Below are positions 9,198 to 18,080 of a stretch of 64,000 nt of DNA, one piece after another (position 1 is the first letter of the stretch; each line of letters begins with the position of its first letter). Position numbers and translations under genes: made by a program. Source of the DNA: Enterococcus alcedinis (GTDB lineage Bacteria; Bacillota; Bacilli; Lactobacillales; Enterococcaceae); contig NZ_BMDT01000001.1 of assembly GCF_014635985.1 (NCBI RefSeq), positions 93,293 to 157,292 of the forward strand, read 5' to 3'. The notes under the pieces were generated by a model. That model was not told the DNA's origin and searched no databases. It saw nothing but the letters and a program-made list of their open reading frames with translations.

Positions 9198-9233
9198 AAA
9201 AAAGAGGAAGTCTACAGGTCCCTCTTTTTTTTT
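9198..9233 (+). terminator. Terminator after the ArsR-type gene
   Basis: AAAAAAGAGG (9198-9207) pairs with CCTCTTTTTT (9221-9230), and the T run continues to 9233. Confidence 0.85.
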
Positions 9234-9318
9234 GCTTGAAATTTTGCTATATTAAAGAAGAATATTAAAATTCGATGATATAACTCTAATTAAAATGTTA
9301 GATTAGATAGGAGAACAT

Positions 9319-10605
9319 ATGAAAAAAGAAATGAAAATCGGTTTACTAGGATTAGGCGTTGTAGCAACAGGTGTCGTTGAGAGGTTAGCAGCGCAGCAAA
9401 AACAAATCGAGGCGCAAACAGGTATTTTATTATCAATCGAAAAAGCGCTCGTTTTAAACCCACAAGAAAAAGCAGCTGTGGCAAAAGCCCATGGTTTTGA
9501 ATTAGTTACGAATATTGAAGATATTACAAAGGACGCTGAAATTGATATTGTGATTGAACTGATTGGTCGAATTTCACCGGCTAAAGAATACATTTTATCT
9601 GCTTTGAAAAATGGGAAACATGTTGTCACGGCTAATAAAGACTTAATTGCTCAGCATGGAAAAGAAATCATTGCCGTAGCAAAAGAACATAAAGTCGGTT
9701 TTTATTATGAAGCAAGTGTGGGTGGAGGAATTCCATTATTACGCCCGTTAGCAACGAGTTATGCGGCTGACACAATCACGAGTATTAAAGGGATTGTTAA
9801 TGGAACTACGAACTATATGTTAACTAAGATGATGGAAGAGCAGATGGATTATCAAACCGCATTAGCTCAAGCGCAAGCATTAGGCTTTGCAGAGTCGGAT
9901 CCGACAAATGACGTGGATGGTATTGATGCAGCGTATAAAATGATTATTTTAGGTGCTTTTGCTTTTGGGGCTGACTTAAGCTTATCTGATTTATCGATAC
10001 AAGGGATTCGTCATGTGCAAGCAGCTGACGTTGTTACTGCACAAACACTAGGTTATGAAGTCAAATTAATCGGTGAGGTTAAACGTGTAGCACAAGGGAT
10101 TACGGCTCGTGTGTCACCTGTCCTTGTACCTAAAACACATCCTTTAGCGATGATTAAAAATGAATATAATGGTGTCTTTATTGAAAGTGAAGGGATTGGC
10201 CAATCGCTACTGTATGGACCTGGAGCAGGTGCTTTACCAACAGCAACGAGCGTCTTATCTGACTTGATTGAAATCGCTGATCGCGCTTATGATCAGCAGT
10301 CATTTGAAGCGTTCAACCGTAAAGAGTTGGGGAGTCCATTGGCCGACCGTTCAGTCGTTGAAGAAAATTATTTTATTAGTGTTGAATTAAATGCAACTCC
10401 AGTAAGTGTGGACGCATTGGTTCAATCGCTTAACAAACAAGGTTATAAGGTGGTTTATTGTGCGTTAGCAGCGACAGAAAATCGTTTGAGTCTGATTGTT
10501 AATCATGTGGTCCCATCGGCATACGAAGCATTATTGGCTGAATTGGCAACACAAGGTCAAATTCAAGGACAATTAGGGGTAATGGGGGATTACAATGAAA
10601 ATTAG
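9319..10605 (+). CDS. hom: Homoserine dehydrogenase
   Basis: The enzyme reduces aspartate semialdehyde to homoserine in the threonine/methionine branch. At 428 residues it has the usual Gram-positive length. It has an N-terminal NAD(P) fold (GLLGLGVVATGVV), the catalytic domain with GTTNYMLTKM and the acid-rich ESDPTNDVDGIDAAYK motif, and a C-terminal ACT domain from about residue 350 that normally binds threonine for feedback control. TAGGAG precedes the ATG. Its 3' end overlaps thrB by 11 bases, so the two are coupled. The usual middle gene thrC is not between them or elsewhere in this window. Confidence 0.95.
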   Translation: MKKEMKIGLLGLGVVATGVVERLAAQQKQIEAQTGILLSIEKALVLNPQEKAAVAKAHGFELVTNIEDITKDAEIDIVIELIGRISPAKEYILSALKNGKHVVTANKDLIAQHGKEIIAVAKEHKVGFYYEASVGGGIPLLRPLATSYAADTITSIKGIVNGTTNYMLTKMMEEQMDYQTALAQAQALGFAESDPTNDVDGIDAAYKMIILGAFAFGADLSLSDLSIQGIRHVQAADVVTAQTLGYEVKLIGEVKRVAQGITARVSPVLVPKTHPLAMIKNEYNGVFIESEGIGQSLLYGPGAGALPTATSVLSDLIEIADRAYDQQSFEAFNRKELGSPLADRSVVEENYFISVELNATPVSVDALVQSLNKQGYKVVYCALAATENRLSLIVNHVVPSAYEALLAELATQGQIQGQLGVMGDYNEN

Positions 10606-11470
10606 AGTACCGGCAACGAGTGCCAATTTAGGCCCTGGTTTTGATTCTTGTGGTATTGCACTTTCTTTGTATTTATTTATTGAAGTGCTAGGACCAAATG
10701 AAAAGTGGGAAATCATTCATGATTTAGGAAATGATGTTCCAAGTGATGCAAGCAACTTAATGATTGAAACAGCGTTAAGTCTTGCGCCAAATTTAACGCC
10801 ACAAAAAATAAAAATGAACTCTAGTGTTCCTTTGGCACGTGGTTTAGGCAGTAGTTCATCTGTCATTGTTGCGGGGATTGAATTAGCCAATCGTTTAGCT
10901 CATCTGAATTTATCTCAACAAGATAAAGTTGAGATTGCAACACGTATCGAGGGGCATCCTGATAACGTGGCACCAGCAATTTGTGGTGATTTTGTTGTTG
11001 CATGTTATTTTCCTGAAAAACACAAAGACGATGTAAGCTATGTAAAGCATTACTTCCCAGAAGGTGATATCATTGCTTTTATCCCTAATAAAGAGTTATT
11101 AACCGTTGAAAGTCGTGAAGTTTTACCAAAATCTTTTTCCTATAGAGATGCAGTGGAAGCAAGCGGGATTGCGAATGTGATGATTGCTGCTTTAATCAAA
11201 GGGAACTTGCCTTTAGCAGCAAAAATGATGCAAGAAGATCGTTGGCATGAACGTTACCGTCAAAAATTCGTGCCACATTTGGCATTAATTCGTCAGATTT
11301 GTCAAGATGAGGGCGCATATGGTTGTTTCTTGAGTGGAGCAGGCCCAACAGTTTTAATCTTGTCACCAGAAGAGCAGACGGAAAAAGTCATGCAGTCACT
11401 TAGAAGAATCGATGATACAGCAAGAATTGAACAACTATCAATTGATCGTGAAGGCATCCAAGTCTTTTAA
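10595..11470 (+). CDS. thrB: Homoserine kinase
   Basis: This 291-residue GHMP-family kinase phosphorylates homoserine for threonine synthesis. The early SANLGPGFDSCG motif and the phosphate-binding loop ARGLGSSSS (about residue 85) are intact, as is the late GCFLSGAGPT motif. GGGGG upstream within hom serves as ribosome binding site. It ends just before a perfect 44-base palindromic terminator shared with the converging gene. Confidence 0.95.
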   Translation: MKIRVPATSANLGPGFDSCGIALSLYLFIEVLGPNEKWEIIHDLGNDVPSDASNLMIETALSLAPNLTPQKIKMNSSVPLARGLGSSSSVIVAGIELANRLAHLNLSQQDKVEIATRIEGHPDNVAPAICGDFVVACYFPEKHKDDVSYVKHYFPEGDIIAFIPNKELLTVESREVLPKSFSYRDAVEASGIANVMIAALIKGNLPLAAKMMQEDRWHERYRQKFVPHLALIRQICQDEGAYGCFLSGAGPTVLILSPEEQTEKVMQSLRRIDDTARIEQLSIDREGIQVF

Positions 11471-11514
11471 CTAACAAAAGCCCCAACGAATCGATTCGTT
11501 GGGGCTTTTGTTAG
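11471..11514. terminator. Perfect 44-bp palindrome acting as bidirectional terminator
   Basis: Bases 11471-11514 are fully self-complementary and contain the stem AAAAGCCCCAACGAA. On each strand the second arm carries its own CTTTTGTTAG tail. The palindrome includes the stop codon of the minus-strand gene (11511-11513). Confidence 0.9.
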
Positions 11515-12368
11515 TCTTCATTGTCGTCGGTAATAAAGTAACTATGGTCTTCTAAATTTAGAGCATTTAAAATCATGGAAGCCGTCTCTTCAATCGAAAG
11601 CCGTGCCACATTAATCACAATACAACCTAATTTATTATATAATTCCGTTGCAAATTCTAGTTCAGAAATAATTTTATCAATTTGAGAATACGCAGTGTCT
11701 GGATTTAATCCATAGGAAATCATCCGTTCTTTGCGAATATTATTTAAAATTTTTGGATCATTAGTTAAACCGACAATCTTTTTAGGATCAATTTCCCATA
11801 ATTGCTTTGGAATATGTGCCTGTGGGACAATTGGTAAGTTAGCTACTTTTAAATTTTTGTTAGCCAAAAAGAGACTAAGAGGTGTTTTCGATGTGCGAGA
11901 GACACCTAATAACACGACATCGGCTTCTAAAAAACCACGTGGATCTTTACCGTCATCGTATTTAACAGCAAATTCCATTGCTTTAATGCGTTTGAAATAG
12001 TTTTTATTTAAGTGATGCAAGGCCCCGGGTTCACGCGTCGGTTCGATACCGGTTCGACGTTGAACTTCAAGTACCGGTGGCGTCAACACATCAAAGTGAA
12101 ACAGGCCACTTGCTTCGCAAAAATCATCTGCTACTTGAACAAGCTCTTGATTGATAATAGTGTGTAAAATCATGGCGTTATGACTCTTAGCATCAACGAG
12201 TGCTTTAATTAAGGCATCTTTTGTTGTAATGAACGTGCGACGAAAGATTTCAAAATTAATCATCGGGTATTGAGCCATCGTTGCTTGGGCTAATTTTGAT
12301 GCGGTTTCTCCAGCTGAATCTGAAATAACGAAAAAGGTTAATGTTTCTTTTACATTTGTCTCTGTCAT
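11511..12368 (-). CDS. Pyruvate, phosphate dikinase regulatory protein (bifunctional kinase/phosphorylase, YqfL family)
   Basis: This 285-residue cytosolic protein belongs to the PDRP/DUF299 family, which switches PPDK (or PEP synthase) on and off by ADP-dependent phosphorylation and Pi-dependent dephosphorylation of the target Thr. The N-terminus FFVISDSAGETA and the P-loop-like LLGVSRTSKTPLS are diagnostic. The second Met of the frame is chosen because GAGGG is six bases before it and would abut the first Met. No PPDK gene is in the window, so its target must be elsewhere. An extended -10 promoter lies upstream. Confidence 0.92.
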   Translation of the reverse strand: MTETNVKETLTFFVISDSAGETASKLAQATMAQYPMINFEIFRRTFITTKDALIKALVDAKSHNAMILHTIINQELVQVADDFCEASGLFHFDVLTPPVLEVQRRTGIEPTREPGALHHLNKNYFKRIKAMEFAVKYDDGKDPRGFLEADVVLLGVSRTSKTPLSLFLANKNLKVANLPIVPQAHIPKQLWEIDPKKIVGLTNDPKILNNIRKERMISYGLNPDTAYSQIDKIISELEFATELYNKLGCIVINVARLSIEETASMILNALNLEDHSYFITDDNED

Positions 12369-12400
12369 AAGCATCCCTCACTTGCATTTTAGTCATACTT

Positions 12401-12409
12401 ATTATACCA
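12401..12409 (-). promoter_or_regulatory. Extended -10 promoter of the PDRP gene
   Basis: On the minus strand TGGTATAAT has a perfect -10 box with TGn extension, about 33 bases from the chosen start. No clear -35 is seen. Confidence 0.55.
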
Positions 12410-12458
12410 TACACTCGATTAAGAATTGTAGACGGATTGTAAAAAGGAGGGACTAGCG

Positions 12459-12905
12459 TTGGAAAATCAAGTAGCAATTGCTGGAGCGATGAAAATTCTA
12501 AAAGAAAACGGTAAAAAACAAACGAAGCGACGTGAAGTCATGATTGACTATTTAGTACAGTCAAATCGTTATGTTTCACCAAAAGAAATTCACTCTAGCT
12601 TAACCAAAGAATATCCCGGACTCAGTCAAGATACGATTTATCGAAATTTACGCGAATTTGCAGAATTAGGAATTTTAGAAGAGACGGAATTAAATGGTGA
12701 GATGAATTTTCGTTTTCATTGCGTACATCCGAATTCAAATCATCATCATCACCACTTTATTTGTACGAATTGTGGGGCAACAAAGCCATTAGATCTTTGT
12801 CCAATGACTTTTTATCAAGAACAGTTACCAGATTGCTTGATTGAAGATCATCGCTTTGAAATTTTCGGTAAATGTGAAAAATGCGTCAAAATTAATGAAT
12901 CGTAG
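12459..12905 (+). CDS. Fur family regulator, Zur-like
   Basis: The 148-residue protein has a winged-helix N-terminal domain with TKRREVMIDYL and SQDTIYRNLREFAELGI, then a metal-binding dimerisation domain. That domain has a His run (NHHHHHF) and two Cys pairs (CTNC and CEKC), the structural zinc site of the family. A zinc-uptake repressor role is the best guess. PerR or Fur are less likely on overall resemblance, but the metal cannot be proven from sequence. The start is TTG with AAAGGAGG eight bases upstream. It is a single gene, divergent from the PDRP gene, with no zinc transporter beside it. Confidence 0.82.
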   Translation: MENQVAIAGAMKILKENGKKQTKRREVMIDYLVQSNRYVSPKEIHSSLTKEYPGLSQDTIYRNLREFAELGILEETELNGEMNFRFHCVHPNSNHHHHHFICTNCGATKPLDLCPMTFYQEQLPDCLIEDHRFEIFGKCEKCVKINES

Positions 12906-12977
12906 ATGTTTTTATTTGAATATATTGTGTTATGCGAACAAAAATGCAAAATAATTAGAAGATTTTAGCAGAACAGC

Positions 12978-13006
12978 TTGACACTATTTCAAGGCTTCGA
13001 TATAAT
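12978..13006 (+). promoter_or_regulatory. Consensus housekeeping promoter of rpsU-yqeY
   Basis: TTGACA (12978-12983) and TATAAT (13001-13006) are both perfect and separated by 17 bases. This is the strongest sigma-A type promoter I found in the window. The leader to rpsU is about 75 bases. Confidence 0.92.
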
Positions 13007-13090
13007 TTGTCAAAGGACAGTGATGTGAGGGATGTTTTTTTATTCCTTGCAAAAACGGTTACTTTTTAAGCTCGGAGGGAGGGATTTAAC

Positions 13091-13267
13091 ATGTCAAAAA
13101 CAGTCGTTCGTAAAAACGAGTCTCTTGATGATGCTCTTCGTCGCTTCAAACGTTCCGTTTCAAAAGCAGGTACATTACAAGAATCACGTAAACGTGAGTT
13201 TTATGAGAAACCAAGCGTGAAACGCAAGAAAAAATCTGAAGCTGCTAGAAAACGTAAAAAATTCTAA
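13091..13267 (+). CDS. rpsU: 30S ribosomal protein S21
   Basis: A 58-residue basic protein starting [20 protein letters not shown] and ending in a Lys/Arg-rich tail ([10 protein letters not shown]), which is the S21 family. It binds the 30S platform near the anti-Shine-Dalgarno region of 16S rRNA. GGAGGG lies before the ATG. It is followed by yqeY, the usual Firmicutes partner, and is driven by a consensus promoter. A longer frame overlapping it in another register (13032-13220) is a shadow. Confidence 0.97.
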   Translation: MSKTVVRKNESLDDALRRFKRSVSKAGTLQESRKREFYEKPSVKRKKKSEAARKRKKF

Positions 13268-13309
13268 TTTTTTCGTATTCTAAGTAGTAAAAGAATTGGG
13301 GTTGGTAGT

Positions 13310-13759
13310 GTGTCACTACTAAACACTTTGAACGATGACATGAAGCTAGCGATGAAGGCAAAAGAAAAAAATGTTTTGCAGGTGATTCGCATGATTAAAG
13401 CATCGTTACAAAATGATCAAATTAAGCTTGGTCGCGAATTAAACGCAGAAGAGGAATTGACCGTTTTATCTCGTGAGATGAAGCAACGTCGTGACTCACT
13501 CGTTGAATTTCAAAAAGCCAATCGCGAAGACTTGGTCCAAAAAGTCGAAGAAGAAATTGCAATTGTTGAAAAATACTTACCTGCGCAACTAACTGACGAA
13601 GAAATTCGCCAAATTGTGAAGCAAGCGATTCAGAAAGTAGGCGCAACTTCTAGTGCTGCCTTTGGGCAAGTAATGGGAGTGGTTATGCCACAAGTTAAAG
13701 GCAAAGCCGATGGAAACCTAGTGAATGAAACCGTTAAAGAAGAATTAAACAATTTGTAA
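13310..13759 (+). CDS. yqeY: GatB/YqeY domain protein
   Basis: The 149-residue, mostly helical protein carries the YqeY domain related to the tail of GatB, a tRNA-binding module. It has the typical motifs ([22 protein letters not shown]-like region, [13 protein letters not shown]). Its exact role is unknown; a tRNA or amidotransferase link is the family inference. The start is GTG at 13310 with only a weak G-rich site upstream, suggesting coupling to rpsU, which ends 42 bases earlier. A strong terminator ends the unit. Confidence 0.9.
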   Translation: MSLLNTLNDDMKLAMKAKEKNVLQVIRMIKASLQNDQIKLGRELNAEEELTVLSREMKQRRDSLVEFQKANREDLVQKVEEEIAIVEKYLPAQLTDEEIRQIVKQAIQKVGATSSAAFGQVMGVVMPQVKGKADGNLVNETVKEELNNL

Positions 13760-13768
13760 GCAGACTTA

Positions 13769-13798
13769 AAGTCGTAGGAGAAATCCTACGACTTTTTT
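13769..13798 (+). terminator. Terminator after yqeY
   Basis: An 11-bp stem AAGTCGTAGGA/TCCTACGACTT closes a GAAA loop and runs into TTTTTT. Confidence 0.92.
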
Positions 13799-13870
13799 AA
13801 TATTTTACAACCGAAAAAATAAATTAGGCAAATCAATCATTGTCATCAATTCATCTTGCTTGAAAGGGAA

Positions 13871-13921
13871 AAATTCCTCGAATAAAAAAGAAAATGGAGT
13901 TGTTTTTTATTCGAGAAATTT
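13871..13921. repeat. Long A/T-rich inverted repeat upstream of phoH
   Basis: A perfect 13-bp stem (13877-13889 with 13903-13915) extends past one mismatch by five further pairs, and T-rich sequence follows. It is separate from the yqeY terminator. It could be a second terminator or a leader structure for phoH. Confidence 0.7.
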
Positions 13922-14002
13922 TTTTGTGACAAGCAATTTTTCTTTTTAGTAGATTGTGGTATCATATAGTGAATGTTTAGGTTAATAAAGGAGCGATTTT
14001 TT

Positions 14003-14974
14003 TTGACAGAAGAACGAATCACGATTGAATTAAAGCTTGATGCGCACGAAGATAGTCACGTACTATTTGGAACGCACGATAAACATCTAAAAATAATTGA
14101 AGAAGCAACACAGAGCGTGATTCATTCAAGAGGTGAAATGATTCAAGTTGAAGGTAGTCCATTAAATGCGGAGAAGGCGATTTCGGTCTTAAATGCCTTA
14201 AGAGAGTTGATTCAACGTGGGATTGAAATCCATAGTCCAGATGTGATTACTGCCTTAAAAATGGTTGATTCAGAGCATGTAAATGATTTTATTGATCTTT
14301 ATGAAGAAGAGATTATGAAAGACCGCTTCGGTAAAGCTATTCGAGCAAAAAATGTTGGACAAAAGCGGTATATTCAGGCGATTAACCAAAAAGATGTTGT
14401 GTTTGGTATTGGGCCTGCTGGAACAGGAAAAACTTTTCTAGCCGTTGTTTTAGCCATTAGAGCCTTAAAAAAGGGCGAGGTCCAAAAAATTATTTTAACC
14501 CGTCCGGCTGTTGAAGCAGGAGAAAACTTAGGCTTCTTACCGGGAGATTTAAAAGAAAAGGTTGATCCGTATTTACGTCCGGTTTATGATGCTTTATATC
14601 AAATTTTTGGTGTCGATCATACGAATCGTTTAATGGAGCGCGGTGTGATTGAAATTGCACCACTAGCTTATATGCGTGGACGCACTTTAGAAGATGCGTT
14701 TGTTATTTTAGATGAAGCACAAAATACAACGGTTGCACAAATGAAAATGTTTTTAACACGCTTAGGATTTAATTCCAAAATGGTAATCAATGGGGATGTC
14801 AGTCAAATTGATTTACCTAAACATAAGGGGATTGTGAGCGGCTTAGTTCACGCGCAAGCGACATTAGCGAATATCCCACAAATTGATTTTGTTTCATTCG
14901 ATGCAGGAGATGTTGTTCGCCATCCAGTGGTTGCGCAAATTATTCGCGCCTATGACCAAAGTGAGCACTCCTAA
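14003..14974 (+). CDS. phoH: PhoH family ATPase
   Basis: A 323-residue P-loop protein with GPAGTGKTFLA beginning near residue 137 and the Walker B-like VILDEAQNTT motif. The family is a cytosolic ATPase/helicase-like protein linked to RNA metabolism, and it sits with ybeY in most Firmicutes. I place the start at TTG 14003, because AAAGGAG lies ten bases upstream and homologues start around this TEER sequence. The ATG 30 bases earlier has no ribosome binding site. It begins a run of closely spaced or overlapping genes continuing to era. Confidence 0.9.
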   Translation: MTEERITIELKLDAHEDSHVLFGTHDKHLKIIEEATQSVIHSRGEMIQVEGSPLNAEKAISVLNALRELIQRGIEIHSPDVITALKMVDSEHVNDFIDLYEEEIMKDRFGKAIRAKNVGQKRYIQAINQKDVVFGIGPAGTGKTFLAVVLAIRALKKGEVQKIILTRPAVEAGENLGFLPGDLKEKVDPYLRPVYDALYQIFGVDHTNRLMERGVIEIAPLAYMRGRTLEDAFVILDEAQNTTVAQMKMFLTRLGFNSKMVINGDVSQIDLPKHKGIVSGLVHAQATLANIPQIDFVSFDAGDVVRHPVVAQIIRAYDQSEHS

Positions 14975-14997
14975 TAAATGAAAAGTAGGTGGGAAAT

Positions 14998-17208
14998 ATG
15001 CTTATAAGACCTTTAGAAAAGATTTATGGGAAGCTAGGAAAATGGTTAGTACCGTTACTCCTTTTGTTTTTCTTTGTCTTTTCTTCAGCCTTACTTTATT
15101 CAAATGTCCAGCAGCGACAAGTGGATTATAAAGAAGGTCAAGTAGCAGATAAAAGTATACGTGCAAATAAAACAATTGAGAATACAGAAGCTACGCAACA
15201 AAAAAGAAAGTTAGCAGCTGAATCGGTGGCACCAGAATATACGTTTGATGAAGATGCCGGCACGAAACAAAGCCAATTAATCGAGCATTTATTTACGTTG
15301 ATTTCACAAGTTGAAGAAGAAACAAAAGCTGAAAATGAGAAACGACAAAAAGCGGCTAAAAAGGGTACAGAACCCCAACTCATAACTTTAGACGAAGAAA
15401 TTGCCGCATTAAAAAAACATTTTGAGCAAATTGATTCTGATAATTTAGCTTTCTATCAACGGATTCCGAATAATTTCTTTCAAATCGTTTTTCAGCTTTC
15501 TGCTGAAGAACAAGCCACGGTCAAAAACGAGGCGATTCGAATTATTCTGACTCAAATGAAAAATCCGATTCGAATTAATCGTTTAAACGAAGTCCGACAA
15601 AATGCCTATGATGAGGCGTCCTTTTTAAATTTATCGACCGATCAGACGCAGGCGATTCGTTATATGTTAAATCAAGGCATCGTGATTAACTCAGTACTCA
15701 ATGAAAAACGAACAGAAGAATTGCAACAAGAAGCGATGAATGCCGTTCAACCAGTGATGATTTTTCAAGGAGAGGTCATTGTACGTGAAGGTTCTCAGAT
15801 TGATAGCAATGTGATTCAAAAGCTGAATCTCCTAGGAATGACGAATCAAAGCACGAGTTTATTTCCCTTTATTGCGATGGTCTTAGCCAATATTTTAGAA
15901 GTGTTTGTCTTACTTTACTTTATTCGACAATTAAAAGGACAGGAACGTCGCGTTGTCGCCATTGTTTTTTATACAACAATGATGACATTAAGTATGGTCT
16001 TTATGAAATTCTTTCAAATTTTCCAAGAAAATACATCGCAGTTTATCCCGCTACTTTTCCCGGCAGCTTTTATTCCTTTAGTCTTAAATGTCTTTATTAG
16101 TCGCCGGACAGGGGTCATTGCAGCCTTATTTCAAGTTGTGATGGCTGCGTTTATCTTTTATGATTCAATTGGTACCAACGTGTTAACGATTATTTTGATA
16201 TCCTATTTATTCTCAGGACTAATGGGCACGTTACTTGACCGCAAACGCATATCTAAACAAGGCCTGTCTTCAATTGTATGGATTGTCTTGTTCCCATTGG
16301 TTATGAATACGATTTTGATTGTTTATCAAGGAATGAGTTTTACTGATAGTCGTGCTTGGGTCAATTTAATTGCCAGTTTTGCAGGTAGTATCTTATCCTT
16401 GGTTTTAACAATCGGTTTACATCCATATATCGAATTACTCGTAACGGATAACAGTATTATCGTACTAAATGAACTAAGTAACCCGAATCATCCACTGCTT
16501 AAGCAGTTGTTAGAAGAAGCACCGGGTACTTATCATCATAGTATGATGGTCGCCAATTTAAGTGCCAATGCAGTTGCTGAAATTGGCGGACATTCTCTGC
16601 TAACGCGAGTGGCTTGTTACTACCATGATATTGGGAAATTAAAACATGCCAACTTCTTTGTCGAAAACTTACCAGATGGTGCAGAGAATCCACACAATTT
16701 CTTATTGCCAAGTGATAGTAAACAAATTATTTTTGGTCATGTGATTGATGGTGCGGCGATTTTAGAGCAACACCGCATGCCGCAGATGGTCATTGATATT
16801 TGCCGTCAACATCATGGGACAACCTTGATGAAATTCTTTTATTTTAAAGCCAAAGAGCGTAATCCCGATATTGCAGAATCAGAGTATCGTTACCCAGGAC
16901 CAATTCCGCAAACAAGGGAAGCTGCAGTAGTTAGTATTGCCGATAGTTGTGAAGCTGCCGTTCGGGCAATGGATCACCCAACGAATCAAAAAATTAAAGA
17001 ATTTGTGACGAATCTCATTCAAGATCGCCTGTTAGATGGTCAGTTAGATGATTCTGGTTTAACGATGAAAGAAATTAAAATCATTCAAAAATCATTAGTC
17101 AATGGGTTATGCAGCACGTTCCACTCACGAATTAAATATCCTAAAATGGAATCTGAAGCAGTCGAAATGAAACAAGAACAAGAAAGAAGAGATTATAATG
17201 GAAATTAA
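14998..17208 (+). CDS. pgpH: 7TM-HD cyclic di-AMP phosphodiesterase, PgpH family
   Basis: The 736-residue membrane protein has an N-terminal helix (about residues 18-38), a large extracytoplasmic 7TMR-HDED domain, seven membrane helices from about 280 to 480, and a cytosolic HD domain. HH at 513-514 and the YYHDIGKL motif with H543-D544 are the metal ligands. The family hydrolyses c-di-AMP. AGGTGG at 14986-14991 supports ATG 14998 over the GTG nine bases earlier. It lies 24 bases after phoH and overlaps ybeY by 11 bases. Confidence 0.92.
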   Translation: MLIRPLEKIYGKLGKWLVPLLLLFFFVFSSALLYSNVQQRQVDYKEGQVADKSIRANKTIENTEATQQKRKLAAESVAPEYTFDEDAGTKQSQLIEHLFTLISQVEEETKAENEKRQKAAKKGTEPQLITLDEEIAALKKHFEQIDSDNLAFYQRIPNNFFQIVFQLSAEEQATVKNEAIRIILTQMKNPIRINRLNEVRQNAYDEASFLNLSTDQTQAIRYMLNQGIVINSVLNEKRTEELQQEAMNAVQPVMIFQGEVIVREGSQIDSNVIQKLNLLGMTNQSTSLFPFIAMVLANILEVFVLLYFIRQLKGQERRVVAIVFYTTMMTLSMVFMKFFQIFQENTSQFIPLLFPAAFIPLVLNVFISRRTGVIAALFQVVMAAFIFYDSIGTNVLTIILISYLFSGLMGTLLDRKRISKQGLSSIVWIVLFPLVMNTILIVYQGMSFTDSRAWVNLIASFAGSILSLVLTIGLHPYIELLVTDNSIIVLNELSNPNHPLLKQLLEEAPGTYHHSMMVANLSANAVAEIGGHSLLTRVACYYHDIGKLKHANFFVENLPDGAENPHNFLLPSDSKQIIFGHVIDGAAILEQHRMPQMVIDICRQHHGTTLMKFFYFKAKERNPDIAESEYRYPGPIPQTREAAVVSIADSCEAAVRAMDHPTNQKIKEFVTNLIQDRLLDGQLDDSGLTMKEIKIIQKSLVNGLCSTFHSRIKYPKMESEAVEMKQEQERRDYNGN

Positions 17209-17683
17209 TTTTATTGATGAAACAAATCAAGTCCCAACAAAGGACCAAAAAGATATCGATTCTTTATTGCAATTTGCGGCTGATTTTTTAGAGTTGCCTG
17301 GAAATACCGAAATGTCCGTCACCTTCATGGACGACGCCAATATTCAAATCATTAATCGGACATATCGTGATAAAGATGTACCGACCGATGTTATTAGTTT
17401 TGCCTTTGAAGAAGAAGGAGAAGATGAGATGCCTGTCTTCTTTTCAGAAGATTTTGAAATGACAATGGACTTACCGAAAACATTAGGTGACTTAATGATT
17501 TCGGTGGAACGTGCACGTGAGCAGGCGCAAGAGTATGGGCATAGCTACGAACGAGAACTTGGTTTCCTAGCCTTACATGGTTTTTTACACTTAAATGGCT
17601 ACGATCATATGAACCCCAAAGATGAAGCCGAAATGTTTGGCTTACAAAAAGAAATTTTGAACGCTTATGGATTACAAAGGTAA
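17198..17683 (+). CDS. ybeY: Endoribonuclease YbeY (rRNA maturation factor)
   Basis: A 161-residue single-strand endonuclease implicated in 16S rRNA 3'-end maturation and ribosome quality control. The zinc site HGFLHLNGYDH (H127, H131, H137) is complete. DVPTDVISFAF and GDLMISVERA are the other family motifs. It overlaps pgpH by 11 bases at its start and dgkA by 17 bases at its end, so all three are translationally linked. Confidence 0.95.
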   Translation: MEINFIDETNQVPTKDQKDIDSLLQFAADFLELPGNTEMSVTFMDDANIQIINRTYRDKDVPTDVISFAFEEEGEDEMPVFFSEDFEMTMDLPKTLGDLMISVERAREQAQEYGHSYERELGFLALHGFLHLNGYDHMNPKDEAEMFGLQKEILNAYGLQR

Positions 17684-18065
17684 TAAAGAAGATATTGGAA
17701 AAAATAAGCACTTTACTCGTTCAGTGGAGTTTGCACTAACCGGTATAAAAACCGTTTATCAAGATGAACGAAATATGCGTGCGCACACGATTCTTGGGGG
17801 AATCGCAATTGTGTTGGGCTTTATTTTCCAATTGAATCGTTGGGAATGGCTATGGTTGTTGCTAAGTATCTTTTTAGTGCTTGTTATGGAAATAATCAAT
17901 ACCGCATTTGAAAATGTGGTCGATATGATTACGAATTTTCACTTTCATTCAATTGGAAAAAAAGTCAAAGATATGGCTGCAGGTGCGGTCTTAATAACCG
18001 CGATATTTGCACTTATTGTTGCAAGCTTCATTTTTTTACCCAAAATTTATCAACTGTTTTTTTAA
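17667..18065 (+). CDS. dgkA: Undecaprenol / diacylglycerol kinase family protein
   Basis: A 132-residue, three-helix membrane enzyme of the DgkA family, which in Gram-positives phosphorylates undecaprenol to recycle the lipid carrier of wall polymers. The active-site stretch MEIINTAFENVVD and the ARNMRAH-like motif near residue 37 are conserved. The ATG lies within the end of ybeY and no strong ribosome site is visible, consistent with coupling. Sixteen bases separate it from era. Confidence 0.92.
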   Translation: MDYKGNKEDIGKNKHFTRSVEFALTGIKTVYQDERNMRAHTILGGIAIVLGFIFQLNRWEWLWLLLSIFLVLVMEIINTAFENVVDMITNFHFHSIGKKVKDMAAGAVLITAIFALIVASFIFLPKIYQLFF

Positions 18066-18080
18066 GAAAGAGGGACAACT

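Noticed and set aside
13032-13220. A 62-codon frame upstream of and overlapping rpsU
   Set aside because: It overlaps the clear S21 gene in another register, and its N-terminal part lies in the leader downstream of the promoter. No family resemblance.
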